Program-made: the position numbers and the translations under genes
The notes under the pieces: model-generated
Told to the model about the DNA's origin: nothing
The model's input: only the letters and a program-made list of their open reading frames with translations
Database searches by the model: none
Assembly: GCF_000003815.2 (NCBI RefSeq)
Contig: NC_049982.1
Location: forward strand, 9,470,614 to 9,534,613
DNA from: Branchiostoma floridae
Lineage: Eukaryota > Chordata > Leptocardii > Amphioxiformes > Branchiostomatidae
Length of the DNA stretch: 64,000 bases
Direction of reading: 5' to 3'
Shown here: positions 1 to 11,299 of the stretch, one piece after another
Numbering within the stretch: the first letter of the stretch is position 1
How the letters are laid out: each line of letters begins with the position of its first letter

Positions 1-1318
1 AAATGAATGAAACAAAAGCCTTTGCCGTATGAAGTCAACATGGCAGTTTCCCAGGAAAATATATTTTATATCTGCACCAGTCAAATCTCATAGAAAGTCC
101 TATTTGTCAATAAATACATTTCCCTCCTCACACACTATCTAAGTAATCCCTTTTCCACTTACATGTACTGTATAGCAGTAGCTTATTTCTCCTAAATGCC
201 AACATTCTTAGCACAAATAGGGCCCAAACAAGTGCCGCTCTCACTATACAGTAACCATACGTTTTTATATATAATTTTACATTTCACCAAAAATATAAAT
301 TAGTAGAAATATCTATAGCTATCCCACAATTGCTCATCAAGAAGTCATGTTTTGGCTATGATGCACTTGCCACCTGATGTGGTTGGGGCTTCCAGTGTAC
401 AGAAATCCCTTTAACATAATTCTGTGTTAGAGTTAACCACACTTCATCGTTACCATGATATCATTTAACTTCAGTGTACTTAGGCTAACAAAATGCCATT
501 TCTCAACAGGATGGACAACTGCATGTCCATAAAAGGTCAGGGACCAATGTGGTATAAGGAATGGAGGTGATTATTTGGTGCACACAACAAGGTATCATAA
601 GAGTAACAGTTCTTAAGTAACCATAGGAAAGCAAATGGTAGACTCTCTATGACAAGTTTTGTCAGAGCTTCTTAAGTTCAGTGAAGCAGAGCACCTGCAT
701 ATGTTGGCTACAGATATCATTATGGCACAAGGTTTGTAGTGATGTCCACTTTGGGGATCTAGAGTCTTGCATTGTGATTATCACAGTTATGATGATGTGA
801 CAGACATGTTAACAGGCTGCCACCATTCTGTGCAGTCTGCAAAAGGTTTGACACAGAAATAGTCAACAGGATATAGAACTTCAAGATGTTTGAGAAAGGC
901 ATTCCTTTTACTCTAGACTTGATTGTTCACTTGCACAGGATCCATGATATGGGGAAAGGCAATATGGCACAAGAGAACTACAGTACCACACACACTGTAT
1001 TTTAGCACAGAAAGGTTGCCTCTTGCACTTACGTGTATGTTATAACGTTATGCCCTCAATTGACAGTGTGGAGACCATGATGCTATCTTACTCCTGCTCA
1101 CCAATTAGCAACCCCCTGTGTAGACATGAGCAACACACTAGCTACTTTTTAGCACCTTATCACATGATTATCCTTCCCACCAGAGTCAATGCCAGTTGTG
1201 TACTACAGCAAGGGAAATGCTGTATGTCCATCACCAAGCCATGCCGTGCTGCCACAGGGTGTGTAAGCTGTGGGCTCACCTCACCTACAAAATGTATCCC
1301 CTGACTTTTACACTAAAG
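1..1318. other. Region downstream of GCC1 (3' UTR and intergenic)
   Basis: This stretch follows the GCC1 stop codon on the minus strand. It must hold the 3' UTR, but I see no clear AATAAA or ATTAAA on the minus strand, so the transcript end is undefined. No open frame here has splice context, family similarity or codon character that would support another gene. Confidence 0.5.
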
Positions 1319-2009
1319 CTATTTTCGTGGAGATCCGTACCACCAACTGGAGTTGAATTTCGTCACTTTGGTCCTCTGAAAAAGAGTTACAAACTTAATA
1401 TAACAGTACACCAATACATTCACTTCACTTGACATACATGTATTTACATGTAACTAAGAATCTTAAGAATTGCTAGCTTCTCAAAAGGTCTCAGCTCTTA
1501 AAATCAAAGTTTGTTGGCTACAGTTGGTCCTTGTACTTCTAAAAATTACAGATACAATAATATTATTATATTATACACAAGTCATGTTTTACTATACACA
1601 CATAAGAGTCACGTTTTAGTATGCCCTAAGCTAAAGATGAACTGTATATTCAAACATGAATGCAGATCTCTGTCCCTACCTCCTGAGATGTGAACTGCAG
1701 GATGGTGGCAATGGCTTTAAACATCTGGTCCTTGGCAGCATAGTCGCTGGTCGTCATGTAACGTAGAACAACGTTCTTCAGGTACTCCAGGTTGGCACTC
1801 TCTCGAAACCTGCACAATTCCAAAATATGATATATTGACCCCTGCATCAGCTCAACCTGCAGTATCTCTTGGACATTACAGATTTCTGCAAAAGAATATA
1901 CATATACAACAATCTAACAGCAAACACAAGATACAGACATTACCTGTTCCTTTCTAGTCTGTCCACCTCTCTCTTAAGGGCTTGTATCTGGTCTTGGTAT
2001 TTCTCCTCC
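1319..2009 (-). other. GCC1: GRIP-domain exons of GCC1
   Basis: Exons 16-18 encode the end of the coiled coil and the GRIP domain. Residues 726-768 include ANLEYLKNVVLRYMTT, with the family-typical tyrosine at about 735, and AIATILQFTSQE. The 19-codon last exon (1319-1375) adds a basic, tryptophan-containing tail (SSWWYGSPRK) before TAG. By family knowledge this domain binds Arl1-GTP on the trans-Golgi. The last exon is the least certain because it is short, but its acceptor is pyrimidine-rich and its frame is consistent. Confidence 0.85.
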
Positions 2010-5000
2010 CTGAACACAAGAAAGAGTAGGTCACTTTCCATACTGTGCACCATTTGACGATGTAACAATGTAGGTAGTCATCATTAATAAAAAGGTATTT
2101 TTCTGATTGCCCTATGAGCTTCCAAACATGCAACAACAGTACATTAAAGTACATTCAAACCTGCACAAGTGACCACCTCTACATAAAGATCATTAGGCCA
2201 ATGTGACCACTTTTTATTGGTTCCTTAGAAAATTTTTCTTACTGATGCAAGTACCAAGAATCCTGTGTACAGACACCACCTGTCCACATGGACAGGATTT
2301 CATTGATCCCCAGAGTGGTCTCCTGGGGCAGTTTTGACCATACAAACTTCAGACTTGGAACATTTCAGAATCAGACAATTCCGTGTACTGACTTGGTGGC
2401 TATCTCCTCCTGCAGCTGGTGGATGCTGGCCTCCAGGTGGTGCTTCTGTTTCCGCACGGCGGACAGCTCCACCTCGTTACGGGCCAGCTGCTCCGCGTAG
2501 TGCACAATCGTCCCCTCCCCTGGACTGGGCTGTCAGGACAACAACATTAGCCAGGCTGGTCTAAACATTCATCCAGACAGCAGCTAGCTCTATAAATTAG
2601 GAAATATCCTTATAAAATAGTGGCCAATGCTTGATCTAGAACAGCACAACTCTGTATGGCTGTCATCCACCTTGTTCACCTCAAACCATATCCCAAACCT
2701 TATCACACCACACACCTCTTTTACACCAAATAAGCAGTCATGTTTAATGGATAAGGTCCATATAGATTTAACCTTTTGTGGTATAGAGCAAAACCTTTCA
2801 CAAAACTTTATTCACCAACACTACCTCTACTGCCACCAGGTAATGTTCATCAATGTGTGTCTGGTACCTTTCTTGTTAACCGTGAGTGTGTCTGCTCATC
2901 ATGTTTATAGAGGAAGAAATCAACAAAAATAAGGTGAGTGTATGTCTCAAGTAAAGGTGTAAACTGAATGTGGCCCACTTAGAATTTACTTCTCATAAGA
3001 TCTCGAGTTAAATTTTTCATTTAAGAAAGATAATGGTAAGGACATTAAAGCAGTTTGCTTCTGTCATGATAAGAGTATTCCTGCAATTATTGATGCAATT
3101 TCATTTGCAAAATAAGTCACAATTCCACTGTATCAGTTGCCACCTTAGTCTATAGTGCCTCATGTTTCTCCAGACTCAATTATGGTACTTCATTTACACA
3201 TTAAGAAAAAGACATAGTCTATATAGTGATAGAGTAAGTCCCCCTCATTTCATTTCCTTATATTAGATCTTACGTTCTAGCAACAATTTTAAGATGTTTC
3301 ACTACACACATTCTACACACATGTACATGTTCATACATTACACAATGGTTAAAAGAAATGAGAAAGAAATGGAATGCCCCCTACCATGAGTGGCGTGAAG
3401 TGCGGCCTGACCAGTAGTTCAGACACAGTGTCGGAGTGTTCGGACCTGATGTCATCATCGTCATCAACCCCTGCTTCTGACCTGCCGTCTCGAGGGGAGG
3501 CACTGTGGGCACTGCCTTCACTACATGGACAGGACAGGCGGAGTCAGGGATTTCTCAATGGCAGACAAGAAAACATTTACCCTTATAGTTAAACTATATC
3601 TTGACAGCATTGTTCTGCATGAATTCAGCTGATCTATTTTGGGTTTCGTCTGATTTAATCGCGCTTCTTAGGTCCGTCCTACATTGCCGCGCCCAGGGGC
3701 CTACAAGCTCCGGATAGCGGAGTTTGCGTTACACAGACTATTTGGGGTTGCATGAAAGCCAAAACATCAGAGTCTGACACACCTACAAACAGCTACCTTT
3801 GGTTACTGAACATGTAAGGTGTGACAGGGCTGTGGGACAGGTACCTTTGGTTACTGAACATGTAAGGTGTGACAGGGCTGTGGGACAGGTACCTTTGGTT
3901 ACTGAACATGTAAGGTGTGACAGGGCTGTGGGACCTCAGCTGGAGGGACTGGAGCTCTTTCTCTTTCTCAGCCAGGAGCTCAATGGTTCGGTCCCGCTGC
4001 TTGTGCATTTCTGTCTCCAACTTTGCTGCCCTTTGCTGAAACAAAATGAAGTAATGAAGATATGATTATTGGTCCAAATGTTAGCCTTTAAGTTATTGAA
4101 GCTGTAATAAAGCTACTGCTTCCAAATTACTTCATTATAAGACAGATATTTTTTCTAACAGAAGTGCAATACATAGGAGTGGCTGTCCATCAACAATAAT
4201 TTGTACCTATTAGTAGTACCAATTCATCTCAGTTGTTAGTGGTATGCAATCAAAATGCTGACCGTGCACTTATCACACTGTGCATGTGGAAAACACCTGT
4301 CACTCACCCTATATTCCTCCTCTGCTTTATCAAGCTCCTTTTTATGTTCATTCTTTATTCTAGCTATCCTGGCCTCCAAGTCTTCTACCTGTTGGGACAG
4401 AGACTAAATGTAAAATTACCTCCAAAAAACAACACAGCAACAAGAGGCATCATTAAACATCAAGGCAGAGCTGAGTATTCATTTCTTTAAACCACTGTCA
4501 ATCCAAAAATGTATTTCTTCATTTCCTGTTCATCTATCACTACAACTGCTTTTGTGCATTGTATTCTAGTTGTCATCAACAAGATACTTGGGTTTATTAC
4601 TTTATTTCAAAAGAATTTCTACCCACCAATATCAGGGCACTAAAATCTATTCTAACCTTTCAAATCAAAAGATTTCTAAAAGTCATAAGTCTTTAAACCT
4701 TCTGTTTATCCTTGAGTTCCTGCTCATCACAGTACTGCCTGAGAGCGATGTGCTTCTCCCGCAACTCCTGCAGCTGACTGCGCAGAGTCTCTATCTCCTT
4801 CCCGACAGAGCTGTCCTAGAACACAAAAAAGCAAAGGATATTCAAGGGGTCACATGCACAATTTGGTGGTCAAGGTTGAATCTTTAGCTCTTTTAGATCA
4901 GAATGATAAAGCCAAGTTAGAAAACATGCCTAGAAATAAAAGACTTCTGGTGAACAACATGAGTAGCAATGGTTGTCAAACATGTATTTATATTATTGCA

Positions 5001-8000
5001 TGACTGTTACCTTTGCATTTTTGTTCTTGAGAACAGACTGTGCCCTCATCTTGTATCTCTCAAACTCCTCCTTGAGCTGCCTGTACTCCTGCTGACACTT
5101 GTCATGAGACACAGGGGATCCTGGGTCAGAGTCGTCCCCACCTGGGTTCATGAATGTGTACAAGTCTGAGGAAACAGGAAAGTCTGGGGTTAGCACATTT
5201 AAAAAACATACAGAGCAGTTACACATATACTAGGCAGATTCTTTATGATTACATCACTCCCTTTTTGTCCTAATTATCATCGAAGTGTAAATTTTTCTAG
5301 CCCCACCTCTTTGTCTAAAAACATCCAACCATCACCATTATCTTCTTCTATGCAAGTTTTTGGTAAATTGACTTTAGTTTGAGTTCCCAACAGGTACATT
5401 TTCTGTTTCTTTTTAACAAATTGTTGCACTGACACTGTGTGTTGGCTTTCCATGCTGTAATCTAAACATCTTTTGAAATTCAGCAGCTATATTAAAAAAG
5501 GTTAATATGTCTTTCTTGAGACTTTTGTTTTCAGCAAGAGTATCTGAGAGACCGGTCACCTTCTGGAGGCAGTGGTTGGTCAGATCTCTCGTTGGCAATC
5601 TTCATCAGACCAATCAGCTTCAGGATCTTCTCCTTGAGAGCATGAACATCTTGATTGGAGTCGTCTGGGTCGTCACTCTGGACTTTGTTGTTCGCTACTC
5701 TGGCCAGGGCAGTGTTCTCCATGTCTAGCTGTGCAATCCTTTCCTTCAGTTTTCTGGAACACAAATTCAGTACACAGGCTTTAAGCTGTCTACTTGGTAG
5801 ACTTAATCAAATAGTCTTACATGCATGTATTCAATCTCAGGGCACGCAATTTTATTCAATATTCTGGATACCAATAATGATTACACTGTGGGAGTAAAGA
5901 TAACCACCAACATCAGGGTGCACCAACCCCCTCTTAACTAGGAAAGGAAATATATTGACTTCCACCCTTTGACTCATTGCTTATGTCACACAAGTCATGT
6001 GTCCAGAGCCAGGGGATCAGATAGCTGAGGAGGACTGAGCAATTTAGCTGAAAATTATAGTCCAATTTGTTTTGAATTGGCAAAGAGTTTAAGCTCCTTA
6101 AGATTTACAAACTGTTTCTTTCAAAACTAGATCAATATGTCAATCAATAGACACCCACTCCATAGCTTCCTGGTCCTGTTGTCTGATCTTGTCGTAGTTC
6201 CCGACCACGACAGACAGCTCGGCCAGCTTGGCCTCCAGGTTAGCGACCCTGGCCTCCCGCTCGGCCTCCAGCTGCCTCAGTCTGGCCTCAGCCTCGTTAG
6301 CTCTGGTCTGCTCCTGCTGGATCTGTAGTCTGTGGTGGACCTGGGGGAGGGCAGGACAGGTTTCAGAAGAATCTAAATAACTTATCATTGACATAACACT
6401 ATAATCTAAGAAGTATAAAGGATTGTACATTACCCAAAAAAAATGAACACATTTATAATCTTTTTCTGAGCATAAACTGTTGATATGTTGCAGAGTTAAG
6501 AGTAATGGCTAGATCACATTTTGGTACAATCGACAAATGTACAATTGCAAACTGAGGGCATTCTTGGGACAGCCATTCACATGCCATAAAAATTCAGCTG
6601 CCTTGGTACCAAAAAGCCTGTCTTCAATTCTTGTTGGTGGTTAGTTACATGTACATCACAGCCCCCTATAACATCAAAGCTGTACAACAGTCTACGGTGA
6701 ATGTTAGAGAATGCCTGCAATGAATGACTTGCAGCCACCCTTACCCGCATCTCAGCCATCTCCTCCTGCAGCTGCAGCAGCAGTGGTGCAGGCTTGGCTG
6801 CGTCGTCCTCAGCAGCCTGCAGCCGTGCCTGCAGACCCTCCATCTCTGCAGACAGGTCCTGCATCTTCTGCTCATACTCTACAGAACTGAACATGACACA
6901 TAACAGTCAATCTTTCAAACTATCTCCGTTAATTCTGATCCTAACTTTAGCTCTGATCCTAACTCTAGCTCTGACTATGACTCTAACCCTCCATCTCTAC
7001 AGACAGGTCCTGCATCTTCTGCTCGTACTCTACAGAACTAAACATGACATTAACAGTCAATCTTTCAAACTATTCCTGTTAATTCTGATCGTAACTCTAC
7101 CTCTGACTATGACTCTCCATCTCTGCAGACAGGTCCTGCATCTTCAGCTTGTACTCTACAGAACTGACACAACCAGTAAATATGACATACAATTATTCAA
7201 GCTGTTTTTTTTTGTGGTACTGCTAATTTCTTTCGTACTGCATGGGCAGCTACCTCCATCTAAGCTGAAAAGGACTAGAAAGTAGTACTTTACTTACAGG
7301 TCAGGTGTGGCCTTCTTTTCTTCCAATTTAAGCTTCATCTCAAAAAGCTGGAATAAGGGAAACATAGTACATGTAGTATTAAAGACTTAGTTATACAGCA
7401 AGTTACATTCATATGTATCATTACTAACATCTCAGATATCAAAAAGATGATGAATATGCTACTTATTACATCTTAAGTCCAATTTATGAGACATTAGACA
7501 TCATGTACTTTTAACACTATTCAGAATACAGTATTCATGATCAGGAAACAGACAACACAAGGGAGTTAACCTCCTGTTCCAGCTGTTCCTTGGAAGCCCG
7601 TTCATCAGACAGCACCTTCTGCAGCTCCCTCAGCATCATGGCGTGGTCAGTCTGCTCCTTCTCTCTCTCCTGCTGCTGGCTGCGGATACGGGACTTAGCC
7701 TGCTCATGGGCACAATCAAACATTTGTTAAGTAAGGTCTACAACAAAAACACTTACTGCACGGCAAAGGCAACATGGTACAGGTTAAAAGACAATGTCAC
7801 ACATCTGGAGTCTAAATCATCAAGAAGAATGCTTCTGAATTTAAAGATCGAGTATTTGTACTTTTAAATTGAAATGGCCAGGCTGACATGTTACTGAAAA
7901 GTCAGACACATACGGGTTGTGTCATAAAGCTTATTTTCATTTTTATGTTACCAGAAACACTGCTGTAAGAGTTTTACAGCAGACCAACCTGACTGAGCTG

Positions 8001-10560
8001 TTCCTCAGCCTCTGCCAGCTGTTCCTCCAGCCTCTGCTGTGTCTCTTCTGCCAGCTTCTTGCTGTTTTCATTTTCTTGCTGTAGAGGAGAGAGATACAGA
8101 ATATACCAATGGCTTTGCTAACTCAATTTTTGTTTAGCTACAAAAATTGATTTCAATCTTTGTAATAAACATGTATAACTCCGTTAGCGTCTACAGCGTC
8201 TACACGGTTACGGGACTATGACCCCCACTTGCTTCAGTTGCCACCTGTCAGAGTGACATCATTTCGCGGCAGTCTGCAGTACTTCAGCGTGCAGTTGTGG
8301 AACAAGCTTTCTCAGGAAACACGAAGCATGATGAAGTTCAGGACATTTAGGCGCCAATTACACCTAATGGCTTAGTAATGCTATTTTTACAGTATGTTGT
8401 TATTTATTGTTATTGTGTTGTTTTTATGTATGCGCATGTGCCCAGGATTGCCTGAAAAACAGGTCTACGTTGACCTGAGATGTATTCCTGGTTAAATAAA
8501 TAAACTGAAACTGAATGTATAACTCCTCAATAAGTCATAGTAGACTAAAGTGAAACAGCAAAAATAGTTTCAGAATGTTGACTTTCTTCTTACAGTAAGT
8601 CTGAGTCTATAAATCACCATCAGTTTCATACTTAGTAAGTCACTCTCAAAGTCTGACTGAAATTAGCGTAAATCTTCAGGAAGTTTCAGAAACTACTTGT
8701 ATCAATCCTAAACCTGTGTCCTCACCCTGATGAGTTTCTTGTCAGCCTGGAAGCTGGCCTCCATCTGAGACTTCTGGTCGGTAACGGTTGCCAGGGCGTT
8801 GGTCAGGGTGGCCAGCTGTTCCTTCAGGTGGAGAATCTCATCCTGGTTCACAGACGTGGATCCAGCCTAACAGATGTGCAGTGCAACAATCTCTTGTTAT
8901 CACATATTTACATATACGTCACCTTTACTCTCATTTGCATCAGCAAGTTAGGAATTTTCTTACATGGATTGTTAGAGGGACTAATATAAGTATGTGTTAT
9001 TTTTAAACTTCTGCCTGATGTCTCATCATACTATAATCAATAGGGAATTGGTAGCTACTTCAGTGTGCTAGCATTCTAGCAAGTGTCACAGAGTTTAAGT
9101 TATCAAAAAAATTGTATAGCACTATGACTGTATGGAGGCATAAGTAAATGTGAAAACACATTTGTCACTTAAATGACCAAATTCATATTAGCTACCTATT
9201 ACAAGAGCATCTATTACTAGATGTTCACAGCTAACTTACCTGTCCTGTGGCATTGAGGGGGTCGACAAACGACTCTGCCCCGCTGTCTCCCGTGTTGGTC
9301 GCCTGTGCATCCCCGCTCGCCTCCGACGCTGTCTCTGAGGAGTCGTCAGTTCCAGAAGACACCTTCTCCACATGGTGTGTCCTGAGAGGCTCAGACCGGA
9401 GCGTCAGGACCTTGATGCTGGCCTCGAGAGCCTCCTTCTCTTTTGCAAGACCCTTGTATGCAGTGACAACATCTGGGAAAACAAGTAGAGAATGTGAAGT
9501 AACCTATGTTGCTACAAGGTTTATATTACTGTAAATCCAGTTCAGAAATTTTAGCAGTTGGGGATAAAGGGATAAGTCATGGCAGGGAACTGAGGTTCTG
9601 TTTAACGCTGTTTAAAGCTGAGGGAACACGTTTCCAGCTGGGCTCAGTCAAAGTCAAGACACCGGTGGACAACATACAGTAGATAACATGAAAACCGAGG
9701 CATCAAAACAAAATCAGTGTCCATTTCACCAAGCAGCTTTCATCAGATAAAACCTCCTTGATTTCACAGTGGTAAGTGGTAAACAATCAAAGGTCAAATC
9801 AAAAACGTCAAAGATGGAGTGGAGGTCAAACAAAGTATGCAGCAACAACATTTGAAAGCAATGCAAGGTTGCGAAGTAACCTTACACATTGCACATCTAA
9901 TACATACACCATGGTGATGATGGCGTTATTACATGCAAAGGCCAGGCCGATGATGATGGTGATGATCATATTCCCACGCTGACCAACTGCAGATACACCG
10001 ACTTATCCTGTGATCAGAATACCACCATCATGTTTACGTCAGGTAGTGAAGTAGATTAGCCTGATAATCATCGCATCTTATTGTACTATCTGGTTGAACG
10101 GCATAGTTTGCCCAAGAAGGTTAAACCTCCTTGGTTTGCCCAAGGCTTTTCTGAGCAATTTCACCACTTGTGAAGGGTCACATAGCCGGTAACCATTTCT
10201 GATACATGGGTATTCCAAAGGTACAATTGCATTATCACCACCAATTCAACCTTCATAAACGCCAGATCATACACGACTTTTCTTGCTTTCCATAATTTGA
10301 CAAGTGTAGTATAATCACTGCTTGGGGTCAAAGTTCAAAAACAGATTTTTGTTGTCATTTTGTCACGTCAAAGTTTAATAGATGGGACTACGTGACTTGT
10401 CTGATCTACATGTCTGTTATGTATAGGAGTTAGTGACAGTGTTAAAAAAACAAAAACTTGCCAACATAAAGTTACCTCTGAGTCTGTTTTCTAGCCGAGC
10501 GATCCGGTCCTTCTGTTGTTCGATGGTTTCAATGAGTTCTCGTCGGGCGGCGCGATCCAT
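1319..10560 (-). CDS. GCC1: GRIP and coiled-coil domain-containing protein 1 (GCC88-like golgin)
   Basis: Golgins of this family are peripheral trans-Golgi coiled-coil tethers recruited by Arl1 through a C-terminal GRIP domain. I assembled 18 coding exons on the minus strand: 10476-10560, 9240-9472, 8726-8866, 7989-8078, 7571-7699, 7298-7347, 6745-6886, 6159-6340, 5560-5753, 5011-5165, 4699-4815, 4308-4388, 3797-4035, 3385-3520, 2393-2529, 1944-2009, 1680-1809, 1319-1375. All junctions are GT-AG and the phases agree, giving 787 codons, close to the usual vertebrate length of about 775. The N-terminus (LIETIEQQKDRIARLENRL, then DVVTAYKGLAKEKEALEASI) matches the GCC1 start. The middle is heptad-rich coiled coil, with the segment YKMRAQSVLKNKNAK near residue 460. 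The GRIP domain lies around residues 715-770. The ATG follows a splice acceptor (AG at 10565-10566) by four bases, so a non-coding exon lies upstream. Odd points are a 16-residue tandem repeat in exon 13 and partial copies of exon 7 in the preceding intron. Confidence 0.93.
3797..3942 (-). repeat. GCC1: 48-bp coding minisatellite, three copies, at the end of GCC1 exon 13
   Basis: Three nearly identical 48-bp units encode the 16-residue unit YLSHSPVTPYMFSNQR (the first copy begins RSHSPV). Each unit ends in AAAG followed by GTA, so the exon's splice donor is copied with it. Exon ends at 3797, 3845 and 3893 would all keep the frame. Confidence 0.9.
6841..7190 (-). repeat. GCC1: Tandem partial copies of GCC1 exon 7 with its acceptor
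   Basis: The 5' part of exon 7, its acceptor and about 80 bp of upstream intron occur three times in tandem, starting at 6841 (the real exon), 6992 and 7118. Copies 2 and 3 keep an AG acceptor and about 50 bases of exon-like sequence. Copy 2 then meets a TAG in the GCC1 frame. Between the copies lie short CTCTGAC/CTAACT-type repeats. Confidence 0.85.
8183..8514 (+). mobile_element. 5'-truncated non-LTR retrotransposon (LINE) 3' end
   Basis: An open frame on the plus strand runs to TAG at 8373-8375. It encodes a typical LINE ORF2 C-terminus (VRVTSFRGSLQYFSVQLWN, then FRTFRRQLHLMA). It is followed by a short 3' UTR containing CCTGGTTAAATAAATAAA and ending in CTGAAA-type repeats. The insert is flanked by a 12-bp direct repeat ATGTATAACTCC at 8171-8182 and 8515-8526, which marks the insertion boundaries. 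It lies antisense in the GCC1 intron between exons 3 and 4. The clade (CR1/L2-like or another) cannot be fixed from this tail. Confidence 0.85.
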
Positions 10561-10704
10561 TGGTCTACAGAAGACAAAATCAGCCTTTCAGTGAGAACTA
10601 TCCTTTCTTTGGTCCCCTCCACTCTTTCTCGTGCAGATAGCGGTCCAGTGTTGCTTGAAATTCTTGAGTTACGGCGAGAGTGACGTGAGCTCGACATATT
10701 TTGC
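10561..10704 (-). promoter_or_regulatory. GCC1: GCC1 5' leader and probable promoter-proximal region
   Basis: Immediately upstream of the GCC1 ATG is a splice acceptor (minus-strand TTTTGTCTTCTGTAG), so a 5' non-coding exon must lie further upstream. The segment up to 10704 could hold that exon, but I cannot choose a donor. At 10705 the inverted-repeat element begins, only 144 bp from the start codon. Confidence 0.45.
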
Positions 10705-11299
10705 TGTTGGACGCCCGTTTGAGGCACTTGACATGGTCACGTAAAAAAAAGATTAAAAAAATTGCGGTGGGCTAAATCAGGCTGTCAAAGGTGTCCTCGT
10801 AATCCCCACGAGTTGTTCTATCTGCCTTGTAAATCTCAAGCGATGGACTTTTACGAGAAAGTATATATTTGATGTCAAAGTTGACCGATTTTCGACAGCT
10901 TTTTCCTATGGTTTCGCCATTGTTTTCAAGCCGAAATACGCACCGTATGGGGGTTTCGGGGTGTCCGCTTAGTGGGCGAGGTTCAACTGTTTCCGGGTCA
11001 CGCTATACCGTTGCGGCAGTCACTCGGGACCTCACTCGGTAGTGTACACAAGTACTTTTGATGGTGCTGTCAGCGTTTTATCATGTTACGAAGTAATATT
11101 GAAATGTCTTTGAAGTATAAGACAGCACTATGATCTGTAAGGTGTTATTCCAATAGGTTGCGTCGTGAGTAAAGTGAACTGTAGGTAACGTTACCCGACG
11201 AAGGCTTTTTGCATCTGACTGTTAACTGTTGAAGATATTAGATACATTGCTCGCGCCTGACTGAGGGATTAACTAAGATTAGAACAGTATATAGCTAAT

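Noticed and set aside
3680-3750. Similarity between GGATAGCGGAGTTTGCGTTACACAG-type sequence here and near 44293-44325
   Set aside because: Only about 30 bp with several mismatches; too short to define a repeat family.
10491-10727. Upstream open frame overlapping the GCC1 start as an N-terminal extension
   Set aside because: It is in a different frame from the GCC1 N-terminus, and a splice acceptor separates it from the ATG.
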